DNA of 64,000 bases from an uncultured Roseovarius sp. Its GTDB lineage: Bacteria > Pseudomonadota > Alphaproteobacteria > Rhodobacterales > Rhodobacteraceae. The DNA lies in assembly GCA_947499555.1 (NCBI GenBank), contig CANMOU010000001.1, forward strand, positions 1,302,001 to 1,366,000, read 5' to 3'. Of this stretch, positions 1-8,035 are shown piece by piece. Each line of letters begins with the position of its first letter. Position 1 is the stretch's first letter. A program made the translations under genes and the position numbers. Below the pieces are notes generated by a model that was not told the origin of the DNA, did no database searches, and worked only from the letters and a program-made list of their open reading frames with translations.

Positions 1-131
1 TCGAACCAGTTGACCCCGTTTGACAGAACCACCAGGTGGATCATCGCGGCCAAGAGGAACAGGAATGCGCCCTGTGCGACGAACACACGGCGCGGATCGA
101 AAACCAGCCAGATCTTGTAGAACTTTGACAT
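1..131 (-). CDS. pufA: light-harvesting 1 complex alpha subunit (partial, 3' end outside window)
   Basis: LH1 alpha polypeptide, a single-span inner-membrane protein that binds bacteriochlorophyll a and carotenoid around the reaction centre. The 43 visible residues begin [17 protein letters not shown], then a hydrophobic span with the bacteriochlorophyll-ligating His in AAMIHLVV. The start ATG is 13 bases after the pufB stop with GGAAGG-type ribosome site before it. The gene runs off the left edge, where pufL and pufM would be expected. It is co-transcribed with pufQ and pufB. Identification is very secure from motif and context. Confidence 0.95.
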   Translation of the reverse strand, partial: MSKFYKIWLVFDPRRVFVAQGAFLFLLAAMIHLVVLSNGVNWF

Positions 132-144
132 TTCCGATCCTTCC

Positions 145-294
145 TCAGAACCAAGGAGCCCAGATGTAGGTTGCGATATGTGCAACCAGCGCAATCAGCG
201 TGAACAGCCAAAGACCGCTCATATACACCGAATGCAACTCCTGGGCTTGCTCGTCGGTTAGACCCGTCATCGACAGGTCGGTGTTATCAGCCAT
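145..294 (-). CDS. pufB: light-harvesting 1 complex beta subunit
   Basis: A 49-residue LH1 beta polypeptide. It starts [20 protein letters not shown], has one transmembrane helix with the bacteriochlorophyll-ligating His in [11 protein letters not shown], and ends APWF, as is usual for this family. GGAGGA lies 8 bases before the ATG, a strong ribosome-binding site that fits the high expression of antenna genes. It sits between pufQ and pufA in the standard puf order and pairs with PufA to form the LH1 ring in the inner membrane. Confidence 0.96.
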   Translation of the reverse strand: MADNTDLSMTGLTDEQAQELHSVYMSGLWLFTLIALVAHIATYIWAPWF

Positions 295-345
295 GAACTT
301 TCCTCCGGAACGTTATGCTGACGCCGCGTACCCCGCGGCCGGGTT

Positions 346-398
346 CCCTGGGGGCCTTTCGGTCCTGGGGCGTCTGCCCGCCAAAGCGGAAAGGCAGA
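346..398 (-). other. two stem-loops in the pufQ-pufB intercistronic RNA
   Basis: Read on the minus strand, positions 370-346 form CCCCAGGACC-GAAA-GGCCCCCAGGG, a GC-rich hairpin with a GNRA-type tetraloop and one bulge. Positions 398-373 form a second hairpin with arms TCTGCC/GGCAGA. Both lie just ahead of the pufB ribosome-binding site. Such structures often mark processing or protect the stable pufBA message; that role is inferred. Confidence 0.55.
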
Positions 399-427
399 TC
401 AGGTCTCGATCCTCGCGCGTGATGCGC

Positions 428-652
428 TCAGGCCGAGAAAATCAAGGGCGTGATCCGATCCGCCTCTGACCAGGCCCGCGCCAGCGGTCCCCGGACATTC
501 AGCGATTTCATGTTCACGATGTCCCGGCCCCAGCGCCAAAAGGTGAACGGCAGGGCCAGAAAGAAGATCGGCACGAAATAAAGCCAATATTCCAATGTCC
601 TGCGGCGGTTTGTTGAACCGCGTTGGGGTGGGTTGGATGTCAGATCCGTCAT
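428..652 (-). CDS. pufQ: PufQ, cytochrome subunit / bacteriochlorophyll-related Puf protein
   Basis: A 74-residue protein, MTDLTSNPPQRG..., with one hydrophobic segment (LEYWLYFVPIFFLALPFTFW) and a basic N-terminus. Its size and place between bchZ and pufB identify PufQ, which in Rhodobacter is linked to bacteriochlorophyll supply for antenna assembly; the exact mechanism is unsettled. I chose the ATG at 652, four bases past the bchZ stop, because an upstream in-frame start would lie inside bchZ. It should be co-transcribed from upstream bch/crt promoters as part of the superoperon. Confidence 0.88.
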   Translation of the reverse strand: MTDLTSNPPQRGSTNRRRTLEYWLYFVPIFFLALPFTFWRWGRDIVNMKSLNVRGPLARAWSEADRITPLIFSA

Positions 653-656
653 AAGA

Positions 657-2129
657 TCAATCCTCCTGTTGAAGTCTTGGCCCGCTGGGCGCGAGCGCTT
701 GTATGGTTTCCAGAACGACCCTCTCGTCGCCCTGTCGCAGCGCGGCATCCTCGGCAGCGTCGCGGAGTGTCTTGGCGGCAGATATCCGCGTCAGCACCGG
801 GTGGCTTTCCACAATCCGGTCCAGCTCGGCCTGCGCATCGGCATCCCAGGGAAAATCCCGTCTGAGTGGTGTTGGCGTAGCCGCCGTGGCGTCCATTTCA
901 CTCGCCAGCGGCAGGATGTGAAACAGCGCATCAAAAAGCCCGTTGCAGATCTCCTGGATGAGATACGTGGCCCCCGCATAGCCCATGAAAGGCGTCCCCG
1001 TGGCCCGCCGGATAGCGGCTCCCGGGAAGCTTGCTGGCAAAAACGCAGGTTTCGGCCCATGTCCTGACGCCATCTCGGCCAGGTACATCTTCTCATTGAT
1101 CGACCCCATCAGGATAAGCGGGCGCTTCTGGTGAACAAGGGCGCGCACCTCTTCATTATTGGTCTTGCGCCCCGCCACCCGCGCCACGGCGAAGGCACAA
1201 GGCAGGCCCATATCGTTTTCCAGGAAATTGCGCACACCACGTGCATAGGTCTCATTCGCCACGATGCCGAAACTGGCCGTGGCAAAGAAATCCTGCGTGA
1301 CAGACCTCCACAGATCCCACACCGGCTTGATCGTCGAATGCTTTTCGCGCTCAATGAAAGGCTCGGGATCAAGCTCCAAAAGCTCGCCCAGCTTGCGCAA
1401 AAACTTCGTCGTGCTGTCTACGCCAATGGGCGCTTGCAGATAGGGCTTCTCCAGAACCTCGCAGAGACCCCGGCCAAACTCGCGATACATGCAGATATTC
1501 ACATCCGCATTCACCAGATCACGCATCTCGGCCAGATGCGCGCCCATGGGCATGACCATATTGACCTCGGCCCCAATGCCTTGAACCAGGCGCCGGATTT
1601 CGGCCAGATCCGAGGGCATGTTGAACGTGCCATACATCGGGCCGAGGATATTCACCCGCGGCCTGGCCCCTTCCTCGCGCTTCTTCTCACGCGGCATCCG
1701 GCCCTTGGTCATGCCGAACTCAGTGAAAAGCCAGGTCATCGCCCGGTCGGCGGCCTCCCATTGATCCTCATCAATGGTACGCGGCAGGAAACGCTGAATA
1801 TTGGTACCTTGCGGCGTCACACCGCCACCGATCATTTCGGCTATTGAGCCCGTGACAACCACCGCCGGCAATGCCGGATCGAGCGTCCCCCAGGCGCGCT
1901 TCATCGCCCCTTCTGTCCCCTCGCGGCCCAGCTCTTCTTCGCCGAGCCCCGTGACCACAATGGGCAGCTCATGCGGCGGCAAGGCATCCGTGTAATGCAA
2001 AACAGACGTGACCGGCAGGTTCTCACAGCCCACCGGGCCGTCAATCACCACCTGCAAGCCCTTGACGGCACAAAAGGCATAAACCGCCCCCCAATAGCCG
2101 CCTGCGCGATCATGATCCTGGATCAGCAT
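657..2129 (-). CDS. bchZ: chlorophyllide a reductase subunit Z
   Basis: Catalytic-component subunit of chlorophyllide a oxidoreductase (BchXYZ), the nitrogenase-like enzyme that reduces the C7-C8 double bond of the B ring to make bacteriochlorin. The 490-aa product begins [24 protein letters not shown] and contains [26 protein letters not shown], typical of BchZ, including the Cys that helps ligate the inter-subunit 4Fe-4S cluster. Length is normal. It follows bchY and a 52-codon frame and is followed four bases later by pufQ, so it links pigment synthesis to antenna expression. Confidence 0.97.
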   Translation of the reverse strand: MLIQDHDRAGGYWGAVYAFCAVKGLQVVIDGPVGCENLPVTSVLHYTDALPPHELPIVVTGLGEEELGREGTEGAMKRAWGTLDPALPAVVVTGSIAEMIGGGVTPQGTNIQRFLPRTIDEDQWEAADRAMTWLFTEFGMTKGRMPREKKREEGARPRVNILGPMYGTFNMPSDLAEIRRLVQGIGAEVNMVMPMGAHLAEMRDLVNADVNICMYREFGRGLCEVLEKPYLQAPIGVDSTTKFLRKLGELLELDPEPFIEREKHSTIKPVWDLWRSVTQDFFATASFGIVANETYARGVRNFLENDMGLPCAFAVARVAGRKTNNEEVRALVHQKRPLILMGSINEKMYLAEMASGHGPKPAFLPASFPGAAIRRATGTPFMGYAGATYLIQEICNGLFDALFHILPLASEMDATAATPTPLRRDFPWDADAQAELDRIVESHPVLTRISAAKTLRDAAEDAALRQGDERVVLETIQALAPSGPRLQQED

Positions 2130-2281
2130 CCCATGCCCTCCAGTTTCGAGGACAGCTCGGCTTCATTCTTGTCAAAAATACCCAAAACCCCGCGGCTGGC
2201 CGCACCGCGCTGCGCACCGACGCGATACCGACGTAATACCGACGTGATACCGACGTGGATTTCTGAACCCCAATCGCGCAT
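2123..2281 (-). CDS. possible 52-aa peptide coupled to bchY and bchZ
   Basis: An open frame of 52 codons fills the bchY-bchZ spacer. Its ATG overlaps the bchY stop (TGATG) and its TGA overlaps the bchZ start (ATGCTGA), the geometry of translational coupling at both ends. The peptide starts [20 protein letters not shown] and ends [11 protein letters not shown] recognise no family. The N-terminal part is encoded by 11-bp tandem repeats, so the frame could be fortuitous; alternatively it only carries ribosomes from bchY to bchZ. Confidence 0.35.
   Translation of the reverse strand: MRDWGSEIHVGITSVLRRYRVGAQRGAASRGVLGIFDKNEAELSSKLEGMGC
2225..2257. repeat. three tandem 11-bp repeats between bchY and bchZ
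   Basis: Three contiguous copies of ATACCGACGTR (2225-2235, 2236-2246, 2247-2257), with a degenerate fourth (ACCGACGC) just to the left at 2215-2222. Eleven bases is close to one helical turn. The repeats lie inside the 52-codon frame between two strongly expressed reductase genes. Confidence 0.85.
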
Positions 2282-3843
2282 CAGATCATCTCCCGCGCTT
2301 TGACGGCCCGCGCCGCTTTTTCGAGCTTTTTGAGGTTCGTGGCGCGGAAATCCTCGCGAATATTGGGTGTGCCTTCCCAGACCCCCGCAGTGTCACCTGC
2401 GCCCACACCTTCAAAGAAGTCGCGCATATGATCCATGCGGCTCTTGTTGGCGATGGCCGCATTGACCACATCGGCCAGACTGCCTGCGCCAGCGGGGCCC
2501 ATCAGGGGCCTTGCCGAGATGAGGTTCGTGAAATAAAGTCCTGGAATGCCTAGCTCTTTTGCCTTCTGAACAACCGGCGTGGTTCCAATGGCAAGGTCGG
2601 GTTTGATCCCCTCCATCGCAGCGCAATCATCCTCCAACGACGCGCGGAACTTGATCTTCACACCCTTGGCCTCAAGCCAATCAATATCGCTCTGCGACCA
2701 AGCTGTCTTGGGACAGGCGCTGCCGACATAAGGCACCTCCGCGCCGCTCTCGATCAGCAGGCGCGCCACCAAAAGCTCACTGCCTTCATATCCGCTTAAC
2801 GTGACCGTGCCATTGATCGGCTTGGCCCCCAAAGCGCCTTTGATGGCGGGAAGGAAGGCATTCTGCGCCTCAGAGATTTTTTTCGCAGCGATACCAAAGC
2901 TTTCTCCGATGGCTTTCAACCAGTCTGCGGTGCCGTCATGCCCCACAGGCGCGCTGCCGATGATGGGCCGTCCAGCGGCCTCGAACTCCCGAATGGCCGC
3001 CGTGTAGAACGGATGGATTGCCGCCACCGCCCCGCAATCGAGCGCGGCGTAGAGCTCTCGCCATTCGCGACATGGTACCACCGGCCCGGCGGCCAGCCCC
3101 ATCGGGGCGAGCATCTGGCCAATCATCATGGGATCGGCCGGGAACATCTCGCCAAGCATCGTCACGGTCGGGCGGTCCGATTTGCCCCCCTCGGGCGCGG
3201 CCACCGGCCCCGCCTCGATCTCTTGACGGGCATAGTTGAGCATCGCGCCTGCCAGAACATCCTTGGCCTCGGCATGGGTGGGAATGCCAAAGCCCGGCAC
3301 ATCGATGCCTACAACTCGCACACCGTTGATTTCATTTGGCAAAAGCCGCAGCGGCACGCCGCTTGCCGTGGGGACGCAGAGGTTGGTCACCACGATGGCG
3401 TCAAACCGGTCCGGATCGGCCAGTTCATGCACGGAATCGCGGATATCCTCAAAGAGCTTGCCGGTGACCAGCGTCTCGGAATTGAACGGCACATACCCGA
3501 CAGAACGTCGCGCACCGTAGAAATGGCTGACGAAAGTCAGGCCATAAACACAGCAGGCCGAGCCTGAAAGAACCGTCGCTACCCGCTTCATCCGCAGGCC
3601 CACACGCAAACTGCCAAAAGCGGGACACATGCTCTGCGGTTTGTCATGCGGGCCTTGCGGGTAGTCGCGCGCATACTGGTCCAACAGATCGCTCTGTCCG
3701 GCCATGCGTGCGGCCACTTCCATATCCTTGCCGGAATGGCATCCAAGCCCCGGATCGCCCGTCACCTCAGGCGCATCCTCACGCGGCTTGCCTTTGATCA
3801 CCTCGGCCTCAGCGGCGGCGTCATATGTGACTTCGTCGCTCAT
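2281..3843 (-). CDS. bchY: chlorophyllide a reductase subunit Y
   Basis: The second catalytic subunit of chlorophyllide a oxidoreductase, homologous to NifD and partner of BchZ. The 520-aa product has the conserved N-terminal part with Cys ligands (LGCHSGKDMEVAAR, PQSMCPAFGSLR, LSGSACCVYGLTFVSHFYGARRSVGYVPFNSE) that hold the bridging 4Fe-4S cluster. It lies 12 bases after bchX and is followed by the coupled 52-codon frame and bchZ. Length and motifs are typical, so the call is secure. Confidence 0.97.
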   Translation of the reverse strand: MSDEVTYDAAAEAEVIKGKPREDAPEVTGDPGLGCHSGKDMEVAARMAGQSDLLDQYARDYPQGPHDKPQSMCPAFGSLRVGLRMKRVATVLSGSACCVYGLTFVSHFYGARRSVGYVPFNSETLVTGKLFEDIRDSVHELADPDRFDAIVVTNLCVPTASGVPLRLLPNEINGVRVVGIDVPGFGIPTHAEAKDVLAGAMLNYARQEIEAGPVAAPEGGKSDRPTVTMLGEMFPADPMMIGQMLAPMGLAAGPVVPCREWRELYAALDCGAVAAIHPFYTAAIREFEAAGRPIIGSAPVGHDGTADWLKAIGESFGIAAKKISEAQNAFLPAIKGALGAKPINGTVTLSGYEGSELLVARLLIESGAEVPYVGSACPKTAWSQSDIDWLEAKGVKIKFRASLEDDCAAMEGIKPDLAIGTTPVVQKAKELGIPGLYFTNLISARPLMGPAGAGSLADVVNAAIANKSRMDHMRDFFEGVGAGDTAGVWEGTPNIREDFRATNLKKLEKAARAVKAREMI

Positions 3844-3855
3844 TCAGCGCACACC

Positions 3856-4860
3856 TCAAACCTCGTCATAGACCACCTCCAGGCTCACCTTCGGCTTGGC
3901 GTTCTTGCCGCGCATATCGGCATCCGTGGCCGGTTCCAGCGTGACACCTGCCCCGGTTTCAGAACCATCAAACAGATCCAGCAATCCATCCTGATCCAGT
4001 GGTGCAGGCCGCACAGGCGGCGCGCTTGACACTTCTTCTGCCAGGCCTGCGAACAAAGAGCCCCACTGGCTCTCGGATGTGCCAACGATCTGATAATTCG
4101 CAGATTTCTTTCGCAGATCGTCATCCTGCGGAATGCTCGCCAGTACCGGAATATCGACGGCCTTGGCAAAAGCCTGCGCCTCCCCCGATCCGTCATCCTT
4201 GTTGATCACTAGCCCCGCGACACCGACATTGCCGCCCAGCTTGCGGAAATACTCCACCGCCGAACAGACGTTGTTGGCCACATACAGCGATTGCAGGTCG
4301 TTGGAGCCAACCAAAATAACCTTCTGCGCCATGTCCCGTGCAATCGGCAGGCCAAACCCGCCGCAGACCACATCACCGAGGAAATCGAGCAGGACATAGT
4401 CAAAATCCCAATCGTGGAACCCAAGCTTTTCGAGAAGCTCAAAGCCGTGGATGATCCCACGTCCGCCACAGCCCCGGCCTACCTCTGGCCCGCCAAGCTC
4501 CATCGCAAAGACGCCGCCGCGCTTGAAACAGACGTCGCCGATCTTGACCTGCTCACCAGCAAGGTTCTTTTTGGTCGAGGTTTCAATGATCGTGGGACAG
4601 GCCTTGCCGCCAAAGAGAAGGCTGGTTGTGTCCGATTTCGGATCACAGCCGATAAGCAGCACGCGTTTGCCCTGCTCGGCCATCATATGACTGAGATTGG
4701 CCAGCGTGAAGGATTTGCCGATCCCACCCTTGCCATAGATCGCAATGATTTGCGTTTTCTTGGTGGGTTCTGACTGCGGCACTTCCAGCGTCGGCTCTTC
4801 AGACGCTTCATCGCGCAGGCGCTGATCAAAGTCTTTCAGGTTTGGCACATCGTCTTTCAC
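3856..4860 (-). CDS. bchX: chlorophyllide a reductase iron protein BchX
   Basis: The NifH-like, ATP-dependent electron donor to BchYZ. The 334-aa product has a P-loop YGKGGIGKS at residues 42-50 and the two Cys ligands of the homodimer-bridging 4Fe-4S cluster in GRGCGGRG and VVCGGFGLP. The roughly 35-residue N-terminal extension before the P-loop distinguishes BchX from BchL. The start ATG overlaps the bchC stop by four bases (ATGA), indicating translational coupling inside the bchCXYZ operon. Confidence 0.97.
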   Translation of the reverse strand: MKDDVPNLKDFDQRLRDEASEEPTLEVPQSEPTKKTQIIAIYGKGGIGKSFTLANLSHMMAEQGKRVLLIGCDPKSDTTSLLFGGKACPTIIETSTKKNLAGEQVKIGDVCFKRGGVFAMELGGPEVGRGCGGRGIIHGFELLEKLGFHDWDFDYVLLDFLGDVVCGGFGLPIARDMAQKVILVGSNDLQSLYVANNVCSAVEYFRKLGGNVGVAGLVINKDDGSGEAQAFAKAVDIPVLASIPQDDDLRKKSANYQIVGTSESQWGSLFAGLAEEVSSAPPVRPAPLDQDGLLDLFDGSETGAGVTLEPATDADMRGKNAKPKVSLEVVYDEV

Positions 4861-5798
4861 GCGGCATCCTTCCAGTTCAATATCATTTTCAGACAGTCGG
4901 GATCCTCAAAGGCTTTGGGATAAGCCTCCGTCGCGGCCTCGGCCGGTACGCTATGCGTGATCAGCCCATTCAGGTTAAGCGCGCCACTGTCCAGAAGCGC
5001 ACCAACCGCTGTTAGATCCTCTCGATCCCATTCCGCCGCCACCCGCAGTCGCGCCTCGCGCATGAAAGCCGGTGGAAAGGCAAAGCTAAGACCGTGCGGA
5101 TAAAACCCGGCCAGCACGATCTCACCGCCCTTGGTGAGGCGGCCAATCAGATCATTGAGTATCGCAGCATTGCCCGAGGCATCGTAGATCGCGGCATAGT
5201 CGCGACGTACATCGTCAGTCGGGTCAATAACGTTATATCCGTCTGCACCGCCTCGCCGGGCCGCGTTGGTTTCCCACACGACTGGCGCGGGCGCACCTGC
5301 GGCAATTGTCAGCCGCGCAAGCAACCGGCCCAGAACACCATGTCCAACGATGAGATCCGGCACGCGTTTGTTGAGGCCAGCCATGGCGTGACGCGCAGTT
5401 GCGGCCAGTGCCAGAAGCGCGCCTTCCGGCCCCAATTCCGAATCGATGCGTGTCACCCGGTCTGCCCGCGTCACCAGGCAACTGGCCGCACCGCCGAAAA
5501 GACCAAATGCATCGTTAAAGCAATCCGCCCCCGGCACGAATACCTTGTCGCCGGGCTTGAAACCGGTCTCACGCCCGGCCTCCACAACTTCGCCCGCCGC
5601 CTCATACCCCGGAACCAAAGGATAGCCAGACCCCGGAAAAGGCGGCATTTCCCCAGTCCAGAAGAGCTTTTCGGTGCCTGTGGAGATACCGGAATAGGAG
5701 ATGTCGACCACTAGATCCTCTTCACCTGGTGGCTTTAACCCCAGGGTGTCGAGCCGAAGGTCTTTCGGACCATTCAGGAATACGGCGCGAGCTTCCAA
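4857..5798 (-). CDS. bchC: bacteriochlorophyllide a dehydrogenase (3-hydroxyethyl to 3-acetyl)
   Basis: A zinc-type alcohol dehydrogenase-like oxidoreductase that oxidises the C3 hydroxyethyl group to the acetyl group of bacteriochlorophyllide a. The 313-aa product begins [M][20 protein letters not shown] and has [21 protein letters not shown]...[12 protein letters not shown], typical of BchC. The start codon is TTG at 5798, with GGGGAG seven bases before it; no in-frame ATG is available and the alignment of the conserved N-terminus fixes this start. It is the first gene after the paired PpsR sites at 5856-5899 and leads the bchCXYZ-puf unit. Confidence 0.95.
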   Translation of the reverse strand: MEARAVFLNGPKDLRLDTLGLKPPGEEDLVVDISYSGISTGTEKLFWTGEMPPFPGSGYPLVPGYEAAGEVVEAGRETGFKPGDKVFVPGADCFNDAFGLFGGAASCLVTRADRVTRIDSELGPEGALLALAATARHAMAGLNKRVPDLIVGHGVLGRLLARLTIAAGAPAPVVWETNAARRGGADGYNVIDPTDDVRRDYAAIYDASGNAAILNDLIGRLTKGGEIVLAGFYPHGLSFAFPPAFMREARLRVAAEWDREDLTAVGALLDSGALNLNGLITHSVPAEAATEAYPKAFEDPDCLKMILNWKDAA

Positions 5799-5855
5799 TT
5801 CTACACTCCCCGGCCCTCATCTTTCTTGCGCGCTTACGTCGCATTGCGGGCCTGT

Positions 5856-5899
5856 TGTCAGTTTATGTGCACAACAATATGTGTCAAGTTTTCTTTACA
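5856..5899. promoter_or_regulatory. tandem PpsR/CrtJ operators upstream of bchC
   Basis: Two TGT-N12-ACA palindromes: TGTCAGTTTATGTGCACA at 5856-5873 and TGTCAAGTTTTCTTTACA at 5882-5899, separated by 8 bp. This is the classic paired arrangement bound cooperatively by the aerobic repressor PpsR (CrtJ) at bchC promoters. The pair lies 58-101 bases upstream of the bchC start, between crtF and bchC. PpsR itself is not encoded in the window. Confidence 0.9.
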
Positions 5900-5935
5900 C
5901 ATAGATAACGGTAGGAAGTTGTCCTCAGACGCGTC

Positions 5936-7066
5936 TTACGACGGTTTCCGGCAGCTCAACGCGCTGGTAATGTAGGGCCTGCGGGCTCTGGGGATCTGTA
6001 CATCCACAAATCCCGCCTTCTGGCACAGTTCAGCAATCACTGCGGCCGAGCGTGCTTTGCCGGTGCCCATCGCCATCGTGTAGAATGCGAAATAAAGATC
6101 ACCAGAACGGTCTGGCTTTGCGCCACCCGCCATCGGCTCTGAGATGACAAGACGCCCACCTGCGGGCAATGCTGCGAAGACAGCCCGCAACAAAGCGGAA
6201 ACCGTCCTGTCTTCATGGTCATAAAGCACGCGAATAAGCGAAATCACATCGGCCCCGTCAGGCAATGGATCCTCGCGGAAACTGCCGCCTTGCAATGTGG
6301 TCCTTTGCTCCAGCTTGAGGCGCGCCACGCGAGCCGCTGCCTGAGGCATCACCTCTGGCAAGTCAAACAGGATGCCTTTCGCCCGGTTGTTGCGGCGCAG
6401 CACTTCCGAAAGGAACACGCCAGACCCACCGCCGACATCCATCACCGTCACGTCGCCCTTGATGGGCAGCATCGCAAGCGTGTCACGCGCCACAAGCACC
6501 TGGCTTTCGGCCATCAGGGTCGAATACCGGTCTGCCACATCCGGTGCGATGTCACCTTCCGCACCAAACACATAAGGCCAGAAACGCGCCAGATGCGTCT
6601 CCCCATCACCGCGCAGCAACGCGACCGGATCCGCCATATCGGCATAGAATTCACGATTGTGCCTGATCATATTCTCCAACCCCGGCACCCCCAGAATGGC
6701 CGCGCCTTTGCGCGCCAGCGCGTATCGACCATCCTTGCGTCGCCTGAGCAGGGAAAGCGCCACACCGCCGCGCAAAAGCTGCTCCATCCGATCCGGCGGG
6801 ATGGCGTGATCAAATCCAAGCTTCTCGGCGCTTTGCGGCCCATCGAGAAGCCTACGCAGGATATTCAGCTCTATCAGAGCCGAAAGCACCTGACTTGCCA
6901 CAAATCCTTGTAATATATCAAAAATTTCCGCGCCATCCCGGCGCGCCATGCTGCGCCCGAAAGGCAAGGCACTTGCGAGATTCTGAAATCCAGGCCGGGC
7001 AATAAGCCGCGTCAGCCAACCCGTCGGCGACCATCCCTGCCGCATATCCGGGTCGCGCACGGCCAT
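5936..7066 (-). CDS. crtF: hydroxyneurosporene/demethylspheroidene O-methyltransferase
   Basis: An S-adenosylmethionine-dependent methyltransferase that methylates the C1 hydroxyl of carotenoids to give spheroidene. The 376-aa product has an N-terminal winged-helix dimerisation region (residues ~45-140) and a class I methyltransferase domain with the SAM-binding VMDVGGGSGVFLSEVLRR motif. It starts 6 bases after the crtE stop, so crtE-crtF form one transcript that also reads toward bchC across the PpsR region. Confidence 0.94.
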   Translation of the reverse strand: MAVRDPDMRQGWSPTGWLTRLIARPGFQNLASALPFGRSMARRDGAEIFDILQGFVASQVLSALIELNILRRLLDGPQSAEKLGFDHAIPPDRMEQLLRGGVALSLLRRRKDGRYALARKGAAILGVPGLENMIRHNREFYADMADPVALLRGDGETHLARFWPYVFGAEGDIAPDVADRYSTLMAESQVLVARDTLAMLPIKGDVTVMDVGGGSGVFLSEVLRRNNRAKGILFDLPEVMPQAAARVARLKLEQRTTLQGGSFREDPLPDGADVISLIRVLYDHEDRTVSALLRAVFAALPAGGRLVISEPMAGGAKPDRSGDLYFAFYTMAMGTGKARSAAVIAELCQKAGFVDVQIPRARRPYITSALSCRKPS

Positions 7067-7072
7067 AGCGGA

Positions 7073-7942
7073 TTACGTCCGGTATTTGGCGGGCATCTTG
7101 GGCATGATCGCCTGTGCCTGCAGCCGCACCATCTCGGCCAGCTGCGCCTCTCCGGGACAGGACGGGATTGAGGCAATCGCACCGGCCAGAATATCCTTCA
7201 GCCGGGAGACCGCGCCGTCTACGCCATATTCTGCCACCGCATTGGGCCGCCCGTGCAAGTCATCCTGCCCGACCGGCTTGCCCAGCGTTTTTTCGTCCAG
7301 CACAGCATCGCGCAGATCATCAGCCACCTGGAATGCCTCACCGATCAACGCTCCCAGATCACGCCAGGCTTCTGCGTCATGCCCGGCTGCAATCGCACCC
7401 ATTTCCGTGGCCGCAATGAAAAGCGCCGCCGTCTTCGAGCGGTGATAGGCGGTCAGGTCCACCTCTGCTTCGCTTTCCCATCCCTGCCCCGCGCAGATGC
7501 CCCCCGGCATGCCGGTGCGTTGTGCCAAGGACAGCACCAGTTTCGCGGCGCGGCCCTCATCATACTTCGCGGCCCGCGCCAGCACCTCAAAGGCCAGAAT
7601 GATCAGGCTGTCGCCCGTTAAAACGGCCAGAGGTTCGGAATAAGCCAGATGCAAAGACGGCTTGCCCCGCCGCAGCGCTGCATCGTCGAAGCATGGAAGA
7701 TCGTCATGCACCAGCGACGCGCAATGGATCAGTTCCAGCGCGGCAGCCGCCGCATCAGCGATCATTGGCTTATCATCCCCACATGCCATCGCCACCGAAA
7801 GCAGGATCGTCGGCCTGATCCGGGCGCCTCCGGGCGTGGTGGCGTAGGTCAGAGCATCGGCAAGCTTACCGGGTGCAGGCGCCCCCTGCGCGATCTCCAA
7901 CGCGTTCAAAACAGCGGAATTTATGCGATGAGAGAGCGGCAT
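7073..7942 (-). CDS. crtE: geranylgeranyl diphosphate synthase
   Basis: A trans-isoprenyl diphosphate synthase that supplies geranylgeranyl diphosphate for carotenoids and for the bacteriochlorophyll tail. It is 289 residues long, with the first Asp-rich motif DDLPCFDD at 80-87 and the second in VADDLRD. I chose the ATG at 7942 (MPLSHRINSAVL); the frame stays open upstream into crtD, but those residues are antisense to crtD and carry no homology. The gene diverges from crtD across two PpsR sites. Confidence 0.95.
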   Translation of the reverse strand: MPLSHRINSAVLNALEIAQGAPAPGKLADALTYATTPGGARIRPTILLSVAMACGDDKPMIADAAAAALELIHCASLVHDDLPCFDDAALRRGKPSLHLAYSEPLAVLTGDSLIILAFEVLARAAKYDEGRAAKLVLSLAQRTGMPGGICAGQGWESEAEVDLTAYHRSKTAALFIAATEMGAIAAGHDAEAWRDLGALIGEAFQVADDLRDAVLDEKTLGKPVGQDDLHGRPNAVAEYGVDGAVSRLKDILAGAIASIPSCPGEAQLAEMVRLQAQAIMPKMPAKYRT

Positions 7943-7963
7943 ATCGAGCTCCTGGCCAAGGAT

Positions 7964-8006
7964 TGTCACCTCATGATGACACACAATGTGTAAATCATAC
8001 TGGACA
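7964..8006. promoter_or_regulatory. tandem PpsR/CrtJ operators between crtE and crtD
   Basis: Two TGT-N12-ACA elements: TGTCACCTCATGATGACA at 7964-7981 and TGTAAATCATACTGGACA at 7989-8006, spaced by 7 bp. They fill the divergent region between crtE (start 7942) and crtD (start about 8036), so one PpsR complex could repress both directions under oxygen and light. Confidence 0.88.
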
Positions 8007-8035
8007 CATTGATCTGTCGAGTCAACAATTCCCCC

